Origin: JBAZYZ01 sp041659085
GTDB lineage: Bacteria > Patescibacteriota > Minisyncoccia > Phycocordibacterales > VMEP01
DNA length: 42,466 bases
Direction of reading: 5' to 3'
Assembly (NCBI GenBank): GCA_041659085.1
Contig: JBAZYZ010000004.1
Coordinates: 1-42,466 of the forward strand
The notes below the pieces were generated by a model, which saw nothing but the letters and a program-made list of their open reading frames with translations, was not told the DNA's origin and did no database searches. Shown here piece after piece: positions 24,772-30,772 of the stretch; the stretch's first letter is position 1; each line of letters starts with the position of its first letter. The translations under genes were made by a program, and so were the position numbers.

Positions 24772-24805
24772 CCACTTAAGACGTCGTATGTCTAGGTGGT
24801 TTTTT
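24772..24805 (+). terminator. Intrinsic terminator after the small membrane protein
   Basis: The stem CCACTTA(A)GAC / GTCTAGGTGG has one bulge and one G-U pair, with a 7-base loop, and is followed by TTTTTT. Confidence 0.8.
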
Positions 24806-24823
24806 GTTGGGAGGTTGATTTTT

Positions 24824-24898
24824 ATGGGGGGGTACTTACCTGCAAGGCTAGCTTTACGGTGTGTAATATCTCCTATTGATATGCGTCTACATCAGTAG
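24824..24898 (+). CDS. Possible 24-residue peptide between two terminators
   Basis: An ATG with GGGAGG (24809-24814) about 9-10 bases upstream opens a short frame (MGGYLPARLALRCVISPIDM, four more residues, TAG). It fills a unit of about 125 bases that starts after one terminator and ends at the next. It may be a true peptide, a leader peptide, or merely the inside of a small RNA. The two hairpins at its end overlap the last codons. Confidence 0.3.
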   Translation: MGGYLPARLALRCVISPIDMRLHQ

Positions 24899-24931
24899 GA
24901 GGAAGTTGATTTTGTTCCTGCTTCCTTTTTT
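24870..24931 (+). terminator. Hairpin followed by a terminator (tandem structure)
   Basis: CTCCTATTGAT / ATCAGTAGGAG (24870-24880 and 24891-24901) is an 11-bp stem with one G-U pair. Directly after it, AGGAAG / CTTCCT (24900-24905 and 24921-24926) is followed by TTTTTT. The arms share two bases, so the two structures could compete as in an attenuator. A small non-coding RNA ending here is an alternative. Confidence 0.6.
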
Positions 24932-24976
24932 CTGCGATTTTTGCGGGTCAATTAAACTGAGAAAAGAGGTGTAATT

Positions 24977-25333
24977 ATGAATAGGTTTACAGTATGTGTC
25001 ATCCTTATGTTTGGTTTTGCGAACTCCGCCTTGGCGCAATCCATAGCGCAGTCCGGCAATTACAATTACTACAACTTTGCGGGTTTGCAGATGGAAACCA
25101 TCCCGGAATTTCCTACGGCAGAGAAAATGCGGGAATTCATACCGCAAACTCCCGAGGAACAGAATCTGTACGATTTGCAGATTCAGAGCGGCAAGTCTCC
25201 GATGGAGGCGGTTGAGGTTGTGTTGGAAGGGGTGATTGCAACCCTGAAGTCGGTTTTACCTTCAAAAAATGTGAAAGTCTATTACAGACCTACATATCAG
25301 TGGGAGACGCCCGGAATCAATGGCGGAAAATAA
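24977..25333 (+). CDS. Small secreted protein of unknown function
   Basis: The 118-residue protein has a clear Sec signal peptide (MNRFTVCVILMFGFANSALA, cleavage expected after Ala20 at ALA|QS). The mature part of about 98 residues is rich in Asn/Tyr at its start (SGNYNYYNF) and has no membrane span or recognisable domain. The start is supported by AGAGGTG (24965-24971) 5 bases before the ATG. A strong terminator follows. There are no cysteines in the mature region. It may act on the cell surface or towards a host or partner cell, but nothing in the sequence proves this. Confidence 0.75.
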   Translation: MNRFTVCVILMFGFANSALAQSIAQSGNYNYYNFAGLQMETIPEFPTAEKMREFIPQTPEEQNLYDLQIQSGKSPMEAVEVVLEGVIATLKSVLPSKNVKVYYRPTYQWETPGINGGK

Positions 25334-25386
25334 AACTTCTCCGCCGAAGAAATTGAGTGTTGGTTTTTTGTTCCCCTAATTTACAG

Positions 25387-25423
25387 CCCGCCTGATACAC
25401 CCGTATTTAAAAGGCGGGTTTTT
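25387..25423 (+). terminator. Terminator after the secreted-protein gene
   Basis: CCCGCCT, an 18-base loop and AGGCGGG, then TTTTT. Downstream, up to the tRNA, there is no gene: only the perfect hairpin CGCAGGGC-TT-GCCCTGCG (25512-25529) and an AT-rich stretch with ATACCT/AGGTAT (about 25535-25556). Confidence 0.85.
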
Positions 25424-25562
25424 GTTGGGAAATATCGGTTATGGAAACAAAGGGCAAATGCCTCACAGCTCTGTCGCGAGATTGGATAAACAAAGTGAAT
25501 TCAAAAACGGGCGCAGGGCTTGCCCTGCGGTTCAATACCTTTTATTATAGGTATCTGTAAAT

Positions 25563-25634
25563 GGCCCTATCGTCTATCGGCTAGGACACATCCTTCTCAA
25601 GGATGGAAGCAGGGTTCGACTCCCTGTAGGGTCA
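25563..25634 (+). tRNA. tRNA-Glu (anticodon CUC)
   Basis: A 72-base cloverleaf can be drawn: acceptor GGCCCTA with TAGGGTC (one G-U pair) and discriminator A; a D-arm region with CGTCTATCGGCTAGGAC; anticodon stem CATCC/GGATG around the loop TTCTCAA, giving anticodon CTC; and T arm CAGGG-TTCGACT-CCCTG. The 3' CCA is not encoded, so a CCA-adding enzyme is needed. The last 18 bases are repeated downstream at 25877. Confidence 0.93.
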
Positions 25635-25646
25635 TAAATCGTCTAG

Positions 25647-25671
25647 AAAAAGTGAACTGCTTCACTTTTTT
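25647..25671 (+). terminator. Terminator after tRNA-Glu
   Basis: AAAAAGTGAA-CTGC-TTCACTTTTT followed by one more T, with an outer AAATC/GATTT pairing. It is AT-rich but long, and lies 12 bases after the tRNA. Confidence 0.75.
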
Positions 25672-25876
25672 AGATTTATGAAAGCACAGCGATATTTTGC
25701 GAGCGCGCAAAATCGCGAGCTGGGGTCGGCAAACACTTACGTAGATTGCGAGTTTGTCGAAGCAATATACTTAGTGATTTGTGACCACGTAGATAATGTA
25801 GGCGTAGCCTTCCATAATTAATAACGACGGCGTGAGTCGGGGTCGCGAAAATTTTCAGCAGAAAATCATTTGTGAC

Positions 25877-25894
25877 CGACTCCCTGTAGGGTCA
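25877..25894 (+). repeat. Duplicated tRNA-Glu 3' end (att-like direct repeat)
   Basis: CGACTCCCTGTAGGGTCA is identical to the tRNA-Glu 3' end (25617-25634) and lies exactly 260 bases downstream. It contains half of the T loop, the 3' T stem and the acceptor strand, but no further tRNA. This is the pattern left by elements that integrate into tRNA genes. The 242 bases between have no gene; they hold the tRNA terminator, the hairpin ATTTTGCG-AGCG-CGCAAAAT (25694-25713), the repeat ATTTGTGACC (twice) and GAGTCGG/CCGACTC (25834-25840, 25876-25882). No integrase is in the window. Confidence 0.7.
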
Positions 25895-25913
25895 CAAAAT
25901 TCTTAATAATATG

Positions 25914-25939
25914 AAAAAGAGCTACCGTGAGAAGGCAGC
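25914..25939 (-). terminator. Probable terminator for the reverse-strand gene at 25975
   Basis: On the minus strand GCTGCC, a 7-base loop and GGTAGC (one G-U pair) are followed by TCTTTTT. A second small hairpin, TTCCG/CGGAA, lies just before it. Confidence 0.55.
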
Positions 25940-25974
25940 CCCTCAATTTCCGTTTAGAAAGCCGGAATAAAAAT

Positions 25975-26331
25975 CTACGTGCTGCGCATCTTAATGCTTA
26001 GGCCGTATTCTCCGGTTGGTTCTGAAAACTGTATCAGAAATTTTTCATTGGACACGGCAACCACCTTAAGGATCACTTTGGCGCCGTAAAGATTAATCAA
26101 CAAATCGTGTCCAATCGGGATTATTTCCCAGTTTTTCTCCCCCAGGGATATGATTGTGGCAATCAACTTTTGATTTTCTTTGGAAAAGTTTCTGGGAAAA
26201 TCCAGGGAAACAAGCATTATTTGTTTTGAGCCGTTTTCTTGAAGCAAAACCTGATCTCTTGGATTTAACCAAATTCTGGGATTGTCTGACCTGAAGCTTC
26301 TGGGGCTCCACATACTCGCGACACTGCCCAT
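25975..26331 (-). CDS. Hypothetical protein, 118 residues
   Basis: I do not recognise this protein. It has no membrane span or signal peptide, and is mostly predicted beta-strand (RIWLNPRDQVLLQ, QIMLVSLDF, LLINLYGAKVILKVVAVS, KFLIQFSEP). The start is well supported: GAGGAG lies 6 bases before the ATG on the reverse strand (26338-26343). A terminator lies about 35 bases past its stop. It sits directly beyond the att-like repeat and is divergent from the ABC exporter. Confidence 0.6.
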   Translation of the reverse strand: MGSVASMWSPRSFRSDNPRIWLNPRDQVLLQENGSKQIMLVSLDFPRNFSKENQKLIATIISLGEKNWEIIPIGHDLLINLYGAKVILKVVAVSNEKFLIQFSEPTGEYGLSIKMRST

Positions 26332-26465
26332 GGATTACTCCTCGCAGTTAACAGGAATCTCTCTATAATTTATAACAAAAACAATTCAAAAACAATTATT
26401 TTTATAATTTTCCGTAAAAATACGAATCTTTAGTTTTTATATTTCCCTATACGGAGTTGTCGTTG

Positions 26466-26471
26466 TATAAT
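26466..26471 (+). promoter_or_regulatory. -10 box for the ABC exporter gene
   Basis: A perfect TATAAT lies 18 bases before the ATG at 26490 in an AT-rich 158-base divergent gap. No convincing -35 was seen, and no SD precedes the start. Confidence 0.5.
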
Positions 26472-26489
26472 TAAGTTTCAAACAGACAA

Positions 26490-28274
26490 ATGAGAAAAAT
26501 AATGCAAAATTCAAACCACCTCAAGGGGTGGAAAATTATTTTTAAGTACTTGCTTGGTTACAGGCAGGAGGTTATCCTCATGTCTGTCCTGGGAATTATC
26601 ATCGCTTTTGCCGACGGCTTCATTCCATTTATAGCCGGCCGGTTTTTTGACGCGATTATAAAAAAGAACGAAATATTCACTCTCGCGGGTTCGTATCCGA
26701 CCTGGGCTATAATCCTGGCTCTTTGGGCTTTGGTTCAAACTGTTTCTATTGTTGTGAACCGCCTGTATTCAATGACCGGCTCCAAGGTTGATAACTTGTT
26801 ATATAGCGAATATATGGCAAGAGGTTATTCAACTCTTCTTTTATTCCCGCTTAAATTTCATACCGAAAGGAAGACGGGTGAAGTCGCGAGTTCTCTCCAG
26901 AGGTCTGCGAGCTGGCTGACGCAAATTGTTTCAAACGTGATAGTGACCTTTGCTCCTCAGTTCATTAGCGTAATAATAGGTCTTGGCGTGTCTTTCTTCA
27001 TTAACTTTTATTTGGGTTTGGTTCTTGTTATCGGCATCGGCATTTACGTTGTTTTAATGTTCGGGCTTGTAAGGTCTGCCGGCTGGCTCAACCAAAAACA
27101 ATGGGAGGCTTTCAGCAAAGCTTTTGAAAAAGGCTGGGAAGGGCTCGTCAACGTGCAGTCAGTCAAGCAGTTTGCGGGAGAAAATGTCTTTGCAAAAAAT
27201 ATTTACCATTTGTTTGTTAACGTAGCCGGACAAATTTCAAGAAAAAGAGAAGGCGTCTGGAATAACATTTACGCCATACAAAGAGGGGTGGTTGTGGCGA
27301 CGCAATTTACGATATTTGTTGTTTCCGTCGCTTTGATTACGAATGGAATAATCACGCTAGGGGACCTACTCGCCTTAAACGGTTATGCCGGATTGGTGTT
27401 CGGCCCGTTTACAATTTTAGGCAGGAATTGGCAGACTATACAAAACGGTTTACTGGCGATAGAGAAGACTGAGGCAATAGTCACTTCAGAGCAAGAAGTT
27501 TACGAACCCAAAAATGCTATTCGCCCGAAACAAATATTTGGCGACATTGAATTCAAAGATGTTGTGTTCGGATATGGAGACAGAAAAAATAATGTTCTCT
27601 CGGGAATAAGTTTTAAGGTTAAACGAGGCATGACAGTTGCGCTTGTCGGCGGGTCCGGGGTTGGTAAAAGCACGCTGATTGAGCTTATCTCCGCTTATTA
27701 TTTCCCAAAGAAAGGCAAGGTTTTGATTGACGGGATATACACAAAGAAACTCCCGCTTAGTTTGCTTAGAAGTTATATAGCCATTGTTCCCCAAGAGGTC
27801 GTTTTGTTCAACGACACAGTGGAGAATAATATAAAATACGGAAAACTCGGCGCCAAAAAGAAAGAAATAGAACAAGCCGCTAAGCATGCCAAAGCAAATG
27901 AATTTATTGACGCATTTCCCAAGAAATATAAACAAATCGTGGGGGAGAGAGGAATCAAGCTTTCTGTGGGCCAGAAACAAAGAATTGCCATAGCTCGGGC
28001 GATTTTGAAAGACGCGCCAATTTTGGTGTTAGACGAACCGACCTCCGCGCTTGACTCCGAGACGGAACGTTCTCTTACTGAAACGCTAAAAGAGCTTATG
28101 AAAGGTCGGACAACCTTTATCATAGCCCACAGACTAAGCACGGTCAGGTATTCAGATTTAATTTTGGTGATGAAAGAAGGGAAAATCATTGAATCAGGCA
28201 ATCATGACGAACTTATGGAAAAAGAAGGAGGGGAATACAGGAGGTTATACGAAATGCATATAGGGCTTTATTAA
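26490..28274 (+). CDS. ABC-type exporter, fused membrane and ATPase domains
   Basis: This is a half-transporter of the MsbA/LmrA type that should act as a homodimer to export lipid, peptide or drug. The N-terminal about 330 residues hold six membrane spans (for example VILMSVLGIIIAFADGFIPF). The ATPase has Walker A GGSGVGKSTLIEL, a Q-loop in IVPQEVVLFNDT, signature LSVGQKQRIAIARAIL (LSVGQ for LSGGQ), Walker B ILVLDEPTSALD and the H-loop IIAHRLSTVRYSD. It has 594 residues. A second Met at codon 5 could be the start. The substrate cannot be inferred, and there is no accessory gene beside it. Confidence 0.93.
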   Translation: MRKIMQNSNHLKGWKIIFKYLLGYRQEVILMSVLGIIIAFADGFIPFIAGRFFDAIIKKNEIFTLAGSYPTWAIILALWALVQTVSIVVNRLYSMTGSKVDNLLYSEYMARGYSTLLLFPLKFHTERKTGEVASSLQRSASWLTQIVSNVIVTFAPQFISVIIGLGVSFFINFYLGLVLVIGIGIYVVLMFGLVRSAGWLNQKQWEAFSKAFEKGWEGLVNVQSVKQFAGENVFAKNIYHLFVNVAGQISRKREGVWNNIYAIQRGVVVATQFTIFVVSVALITNGIITLGDLLALNGYAGLVFGPFTILGRNWQTIQNGLLAIEKTEAIVTSEQEVYEPKNAIRPKQIFGDIEFKDVVFGYGDRKNNVLSGISFKVKRGMTVALVGGSGVGKSTLIELISAYYFPKKGKVLIDGIYTKKLPLSLLRSYIAIVPQEVVLFNDTVENNIKYGKLGAKKKEIEQAAKHAKANEFIDAFPKKYKQIVGERGIKLSVGQKQRIAIARAILKDAPILVLDEPTSALDSETERSLTETLKELMKGRTTFIIAHRLSTVRYSDLILVMKEGKIIESGNHDELMEKEGGEYRRLYEMHIGLY

Positions 28275-28322
28275 GTTGAAAATCATAATTAAGTCCTGAT
28301 CTCAGTATCAGATAATACTAAA

Positions 28323-28343
28323 TGAGGGGTTGATTTTTCCTCA
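28323..28343 (+). promoter_or_regulatory. Leader hairpin with a GGTTGATTTTT motif
   Basis: TGAGG, an 11-base loop and CCTCA form a small hairpin whose loop is GGTTGATTTTT. The same motif occurs at 24813 and, as GTTGATTTTG, at 24906. A GATAAT (28311-28316) upstream could be the -10 box of the gene at 28397. Confidence 0.35.
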
Positions 28344-28396
28344 GATAGGGGTAGTGTTATGGACAGGTGTTCGGTCAATCAATGAGGGGGAGAAGC

Positions 28397-28615
28397 ATGA
28401 GGCAGATAAAGGCGTTACTGATACTTCTGGGGTTTCTAAATCCTTCTAGAATCAGGGCGCTTATGAGAGACGGCGCCACGGAAGATGAGATGCAGGAAGA
28501 GTTGACGAGAGAAGAAGATATAAGCTTCATTCGGACGTTCTTCCAGATATTTATGCAACCGGACAGCGACCTTTCGTCAGACGTGTGCCCGGCGCATTGC
28601 CCGGTTCCAGACTAG
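28397..28615 (+). CDS. Small hypothetical protein with CPxHCP tail
   Basis: This 72-residue protein is not recognised. It has a hydrophobic helix at the N-terminus (IKALLILLGFL), a charged middle (TEDEMQEELTREEDISF), a second hydrophobic patch (FIRTFFQIFM) and a C-terminal CPAHCP motif that could bind a metal or form a disulphide. The ATG at 28397 is chosen because GAGGGGGAG lies just upstream (28384-28392); in-frame starts further up lack an SD. Its own leader and a strong terminator make it a separate transcription unit. Confidence 0.6.
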   Translation: MRQIKALLILLGFLNPSRIRALMRDGATEDEMQEELTREEDISFIRTFFQIFMQPDSDLSSDVCPAHCPVPD

Positions 28616-28635
28616 GCTACCACCAGTCATGTTCC

Positions 28636-28660
28636 AAGACCGCCATAGGCGGTCTTTTTT
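28636..28660 (+). terminator. Strong terminator after the CPxHCP gene
   Basis: AAGACCGCC-ATA-GGCGGTCTT followed by TTTT, a 9-bp stem with a 3-base loop. Confidence 0.92.
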
Positions 28661-28690
28661 CTTGCTACTCTTTTTACTGCCGCATTGTTG

Positions 28691-28696
28691 TATCAT
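28691..28696 (+). promoter_or_regulatory. -10 box giving a probably leaderless mpg mRNA
   Basis: TATCAT ends 6 bases before the mpg ATG at 28703 and no SD is present, so transcription should start at or next to the initiation codon. Confidence 0.5.
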
Positions 28697-28702
28697 ATAA
28701 AA

Positions 28703-29236
28703 ATGAGAAAAGTGTTAACACAAAAATTTTTTGACCGACCGACGCTTAAGGTTGCGGAAGAACTGCTCGGAAAATATTTGGTGCGAAAATACCGCGGTAA
28801 AGAAATAGCTCTTATGATTACGGAAACGGAAGCCTACGACGGATTTAAAGATAAGGCTTCTCAGGCTCATCGCGGGGAAACGCCGCGCAATAAAATTATG
28901 TTCGGCGAAGCCGGGCGTTCTTACGTCTATTTCACTTACGGTATGCATTGGATGCTGAACATAACAACTGGAAAAAAGGGCTATCCGGCAGCGGTTCTCA
29001 TACGCGGAGCCGATGTCGTGTCAGGGCCGGCGCGTCTCACAAAATTTTTAAAAATAGATAAAAAACTGAATAATCAAATTTTGAGCAAAGTCACAGGGCT
29101 CTGGATGGAGGACAGGGGCGTGAAAGTTTCCAAAAAAGACATATTGCGTTCTCCGCGTATCGGTATTCCTCGGGCGGAGGAGTGGGTAGATAAACCTTAC
29201 AGATTTTTGTTTAAGCAAAAAAACAAGCGCCCCTAA
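28703..29236 (+). CDS. mpg: 3-methyladenine DNA glycosylase (AAG/MPG family)
   Basis: This enzyme removes alkylated purines and hypoxanthine from DNA in base excision repair. The active-site segment ITETEAYDGFKDKASQAHRG holds the catalytic Glu43 and the intercalating Tyr45 equivalents (human Glu125/Tyr127). RNKIMFGEAGRSYVYFTYGMHWMLNI is the conserved core, and VLIRGADVVSGPARL the product-side loop. The length of 177 residues is slightly short but complete. The ATG at 28703 fits the family start; an upstream in-frame TTG overlaps the promoter. Its stop codon lies in the loop of a terminator that serves the opposite strand. Confidence 0.95.
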   Translation: MRKVLTQKFFDRPTLKVAEELLGKYLVRKYRGKEIALMITETEAYDGFKDKASQAHRGETPRNKIMFGEAGRSYVYFTYGMHWMLNITTGKKGYPAAVLIRGADVVSGPARLTKFLKIDKKLNNQILSKVTGLWMEDRGVKVSKKDILRSPRIGIPRAEEWVDKPYRFLFKQKNKRP

Positions 29237-29246
29237 ACTGGGGCGC
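29217..29246 (-). terminator. Reverse-strand terminator overlapping the mpg stop
   Basis: GCGCCCC (29227-29233), a 6-base loop and GGGGCGC (29240-29246). On the minus strand it is followed by TTGTTTTTTT (29226-29217). The loop holds the mpg stop codon TAA. It terminates the reverse-strand gene at 29283 and may also stop mpg. Confidence 0.75.
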
Positions 29247-29282
29247 CCTGACGATGGAACACGGCTTCTTTTTCACCTTGGA

Positions 29283-29522
29283 TCAGGCGGTGGCGAGCGT
29301 TAGCTCGTTTTGCTTCGGAAGTTTGTCGAAGCGATATTTCACGAGAGGCTTAATCATTCTCCATTGGTAAGACATACCTTCGTGAACTACCTCCTCCTGA
29401 TGCAGGAACGTGTAGAGAATCTTGGTGTAGCGGCTTTCGTCAAACGACGTTAAACCTTCCGACACCATTTTTTCAAAAACTCTTACTGCAAGTTTTCTTT
29501 GAAAAGTGCTGGTAACCGCCAT
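29283..29522 (-). CDS. Hypothetical protein, 79 residues
   Basis: A small soluble, mostly helical protein, not recognised (MAVTSTFQRKLAVRVFEKM at the start, YTKILYTFLHQEEVVHEGM in the middle). The start is supported by AGGAGA (29531-29536), 8 bases before the ATG on the reverse strand. A strong terminator follows its stop. It is one of the SD-led, separately terminated small genes of this region. Confidence 0.6.
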   Translation of the reverse strand: MAVTSTFQRKLAVRVFEKMVSEGLTSFDESRYTKILYTFLHQEEVVHEGMSYQWRMIKPLVKYRFDKLPKQNELTLATA

Positions 29523-29584
29523 GGCGTCGCTCTCCTGTAGTGGACTGCACTTTATAATACACGAAAACCAGCTTTTGTCAATAG

Positions 29585-29593
29585 TTATCCACA
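29585..29593 (+). promoter_or_regulatory. Perfect DnaA-box match
   Basis: TTATCCACA stands alone in the 138-base gap upstream of the small reverse-strand gene. No cluster of boxes, dnaA or dnaN is nearby, so it may be chance. Confidence 0.3.
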
Positions 29594-29630
29594 GACGAAT
29601 ACGAAGCGTTCGCTATCCCTAAGACAATAA

Positions 29631-29654
29631 AAATCGGCGTTGAAACGCCGATTT
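29631..29654 (-). terminator. Terminator after the reverse-strand gene at 29661
   Basis: AAATCGGCGTT-GA-AACGCCGATTT is a perfect 11-bp inverted repeat; on the minus strand it runs into TTTTATTG. It begins 7 bases past the stop of the gene it serves. Confidence 0.85.
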
Positions 29655-29660
29655 GATTGG

Positions 29661-30122
29661 TTATTGCCTCACTTGAGGAGAGTCCGATTCCTTTTTGACG
29701 GGAAATGGGGTAATGCCCAACCCCACTTCTTTTTCAAAAGCCCGCAGACCGGCCTGGCTCGTGTAATGGGAGAGTGAGGGCTGAATGCCAAATACTTGCC
29801 TTAGAATGCTCCGTAAGGTGGCCGTTGCCTTTCGGATCTCGTTGTAGTCTTTGGTATCCATTAGATCAACAAGGCAGTAGTAACTGCCATCAACTCCTCT
29901 TATGGGTCCATGTGGCGTGAATTTTGGTTCCGGGAAGGCCTCAAGCGTTTTAGACAGCACCCCGATTCCTTCCGCTTTTGCTTTCAGAAATACATCCTTT
30001 GGAACCCAGACCACGAACCTGACATTGTGGTCTGCTGGCATCTTCTCGGGGAACAAGATGGCAATTACATTCCCTGGTTTGACACTGGCCCCGCTCGGCA
30101 CTTCTTTCTTTGCTGCGTTCAT
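29661..30122 (-). CDS. Hypothetical protein, 153 residues
   Basis: Not recognised. It is a soluble protein with a strand-rich N-terminal half (GNVIAILFPEKMPADHNVRFVVWVPKDVF) and a helical later part (TKDYNEIRKATATLRSILRQVF), ending in a charged tail. The start is placed at the ATG at 30122 because AAGGAG (30129-30134) lies 6 bases upstream; an earlier in-frame ATG would add 26 residues without an SD. A perfect terminator lies just past the stop. There is no partner gene in tight contact. Confidence 0.6.
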   Translation of the reverse strand: MNAAKKEVPSGASVKPGNVIAILFPEKMPADHNVRFVVWVPKDVFLKAKAEGIGVLSKTLEAFPEPKFTPHGPIRGVDGSYYCLVDLMDTKDYNEIRKATATLRSILRQVFGIQPSLSHYTSQAGLRAFEKEVGLGITPFPVKKESDSPQVRQ

Positions 30123-30267
30123 TTGGCGCTCCTTTTCTTTGGTTACCGACATTCGCCGGCTTATGGGTGGACGGCCGTGGCAGAAAAAGTTTGTAAACAC
30201 TTATTAAGTTTTTCATACCGGAACAAGCCGATTCTAACGGTACCACAAAAGTCTAAAAAATCAATGG

Positions 30268-30723
30268 CTACGCCAAAAGCTCATCCACCACCATTTTTAT
30301 ATCTGAGCCGTCAGCTTGACCTTTCAATTCCTTTGAGAGCGCGCCCATAAGCATTCCCATTTTTGATTTTTCGGTTATGCCGAGTTCAGCCATTTTAGCT
30401 AAAGCAATTGGGCGGATTTTATCCAAAGTCATTGTTTCCGGGAGATATTTTTCAAGTATGTTAAGTTCCGCCTGCTCGGCCTCCGCGAGTTCAAAGCGGC
30501 CGCCTTTGGTGAATTGGTCGATGGAATCCTTACGCTGTTTTACAGCTCTTCTGATGACAGAGAGAACATCTTCGTCGGATAACATTTCTCCGGGCTTGAT
30601 TTTTTGGGATACCAGTTCGTTCGTGAAAGCCGACAGAAGCCCGCGTATAGTGGTAAGGCGGACTTCGTCTTTGGCGAGCATAGCTTCTTTTAACGATTGT
30701 TTTATTTGTTCGTGTAGGTTCAT
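30268..30723 (-). CDS. YqeY/GatB-like domain protein
   Basis: The protein corresponds to the free-standing YqeY family, related to the tail domain of GatB in the tRNA-dependent amidotransferase. The family pattern is clear: MNLHEQIKQSLKEAMLAKD at the start, IRRAVKQRKDSIDQFTKGGR in the middle, EKYLPETMT, and KMGMLMGALSKELKGQADG near the end. Its 151 residues are the normal length. The precise role of YqeY is not settled; tRNA-linked functions are assumed. A perfect extended -10 box ends 8 bases before the start codon, with no SD. The gene is divergent from the nuclease at 30773. Confidence 0.93.
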   Translation of the reverse strand: MNLHEQIKQSLKEAMLAKDEVRLTTIRGLLSAFTNELVSQKIKPGEMLSDEDVLSVIRRAVKQRKDSIDQFTKGGRFELAEAEQAELNILEKYLPETMTLDKIRPIALAKMAELGITEKSKMGMLMGALSKELKGQADGSDIKMVVDELLA

Positions 30724-30731
30724 AGAGAAAT

Positions 30732-30740
30732 ATTATATCA
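30732..30740 (-). promoter_or_regulatory. Extended -10 for a leaderless yqeY mRNA
   Basis: On the minus strand TGATATAAT (TGnTATAAT) ends 8 bases before the ATG at 30723; the transcript should start within a base or two of the start codon. Confidence 0.75.
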
Positions 30741-30751
30741 CATAAGGTTTT

Positions 30752-30760
30752 TGTGATAAT
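30752..30760 (+). promoter_or_regulatory. Extended -10 for the nuclease gene at 30773
   Basis: TGTGATAAT (TGnGATAAT) ends 12 bases before the ATG, predicting a leader of about 6 bases. It is back to back with the yqeY promoter in a 49-base gap. Confidence 0.6.
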
Positions 30761-30772
30761 ATGTGATGAATT

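Noticed and set aside
19440..29593. Replication origin suggested by two perfect DnaA boxes (19440 and 29585)
   Set aside because: The boxes are single and 10 kb apart, without dnaA, dnaN or an AT-rich unwinding region; about one such match per window is not surprising by chance.
24536..30267. Prophage or integrative element in the accessory region
   Set aside because: The att-like repeat is real, but there is no integrase, capsid, portal, relaxase or transposase gene, so no element type can be assigned.
29910..30350. Forward frame opposite the reverse-strand genes at 29661 and 30268
   Set aside because: It overlaps two genes with better support (SD plus terminator, and the clear YqeY family), and its own protein shows no pattern.
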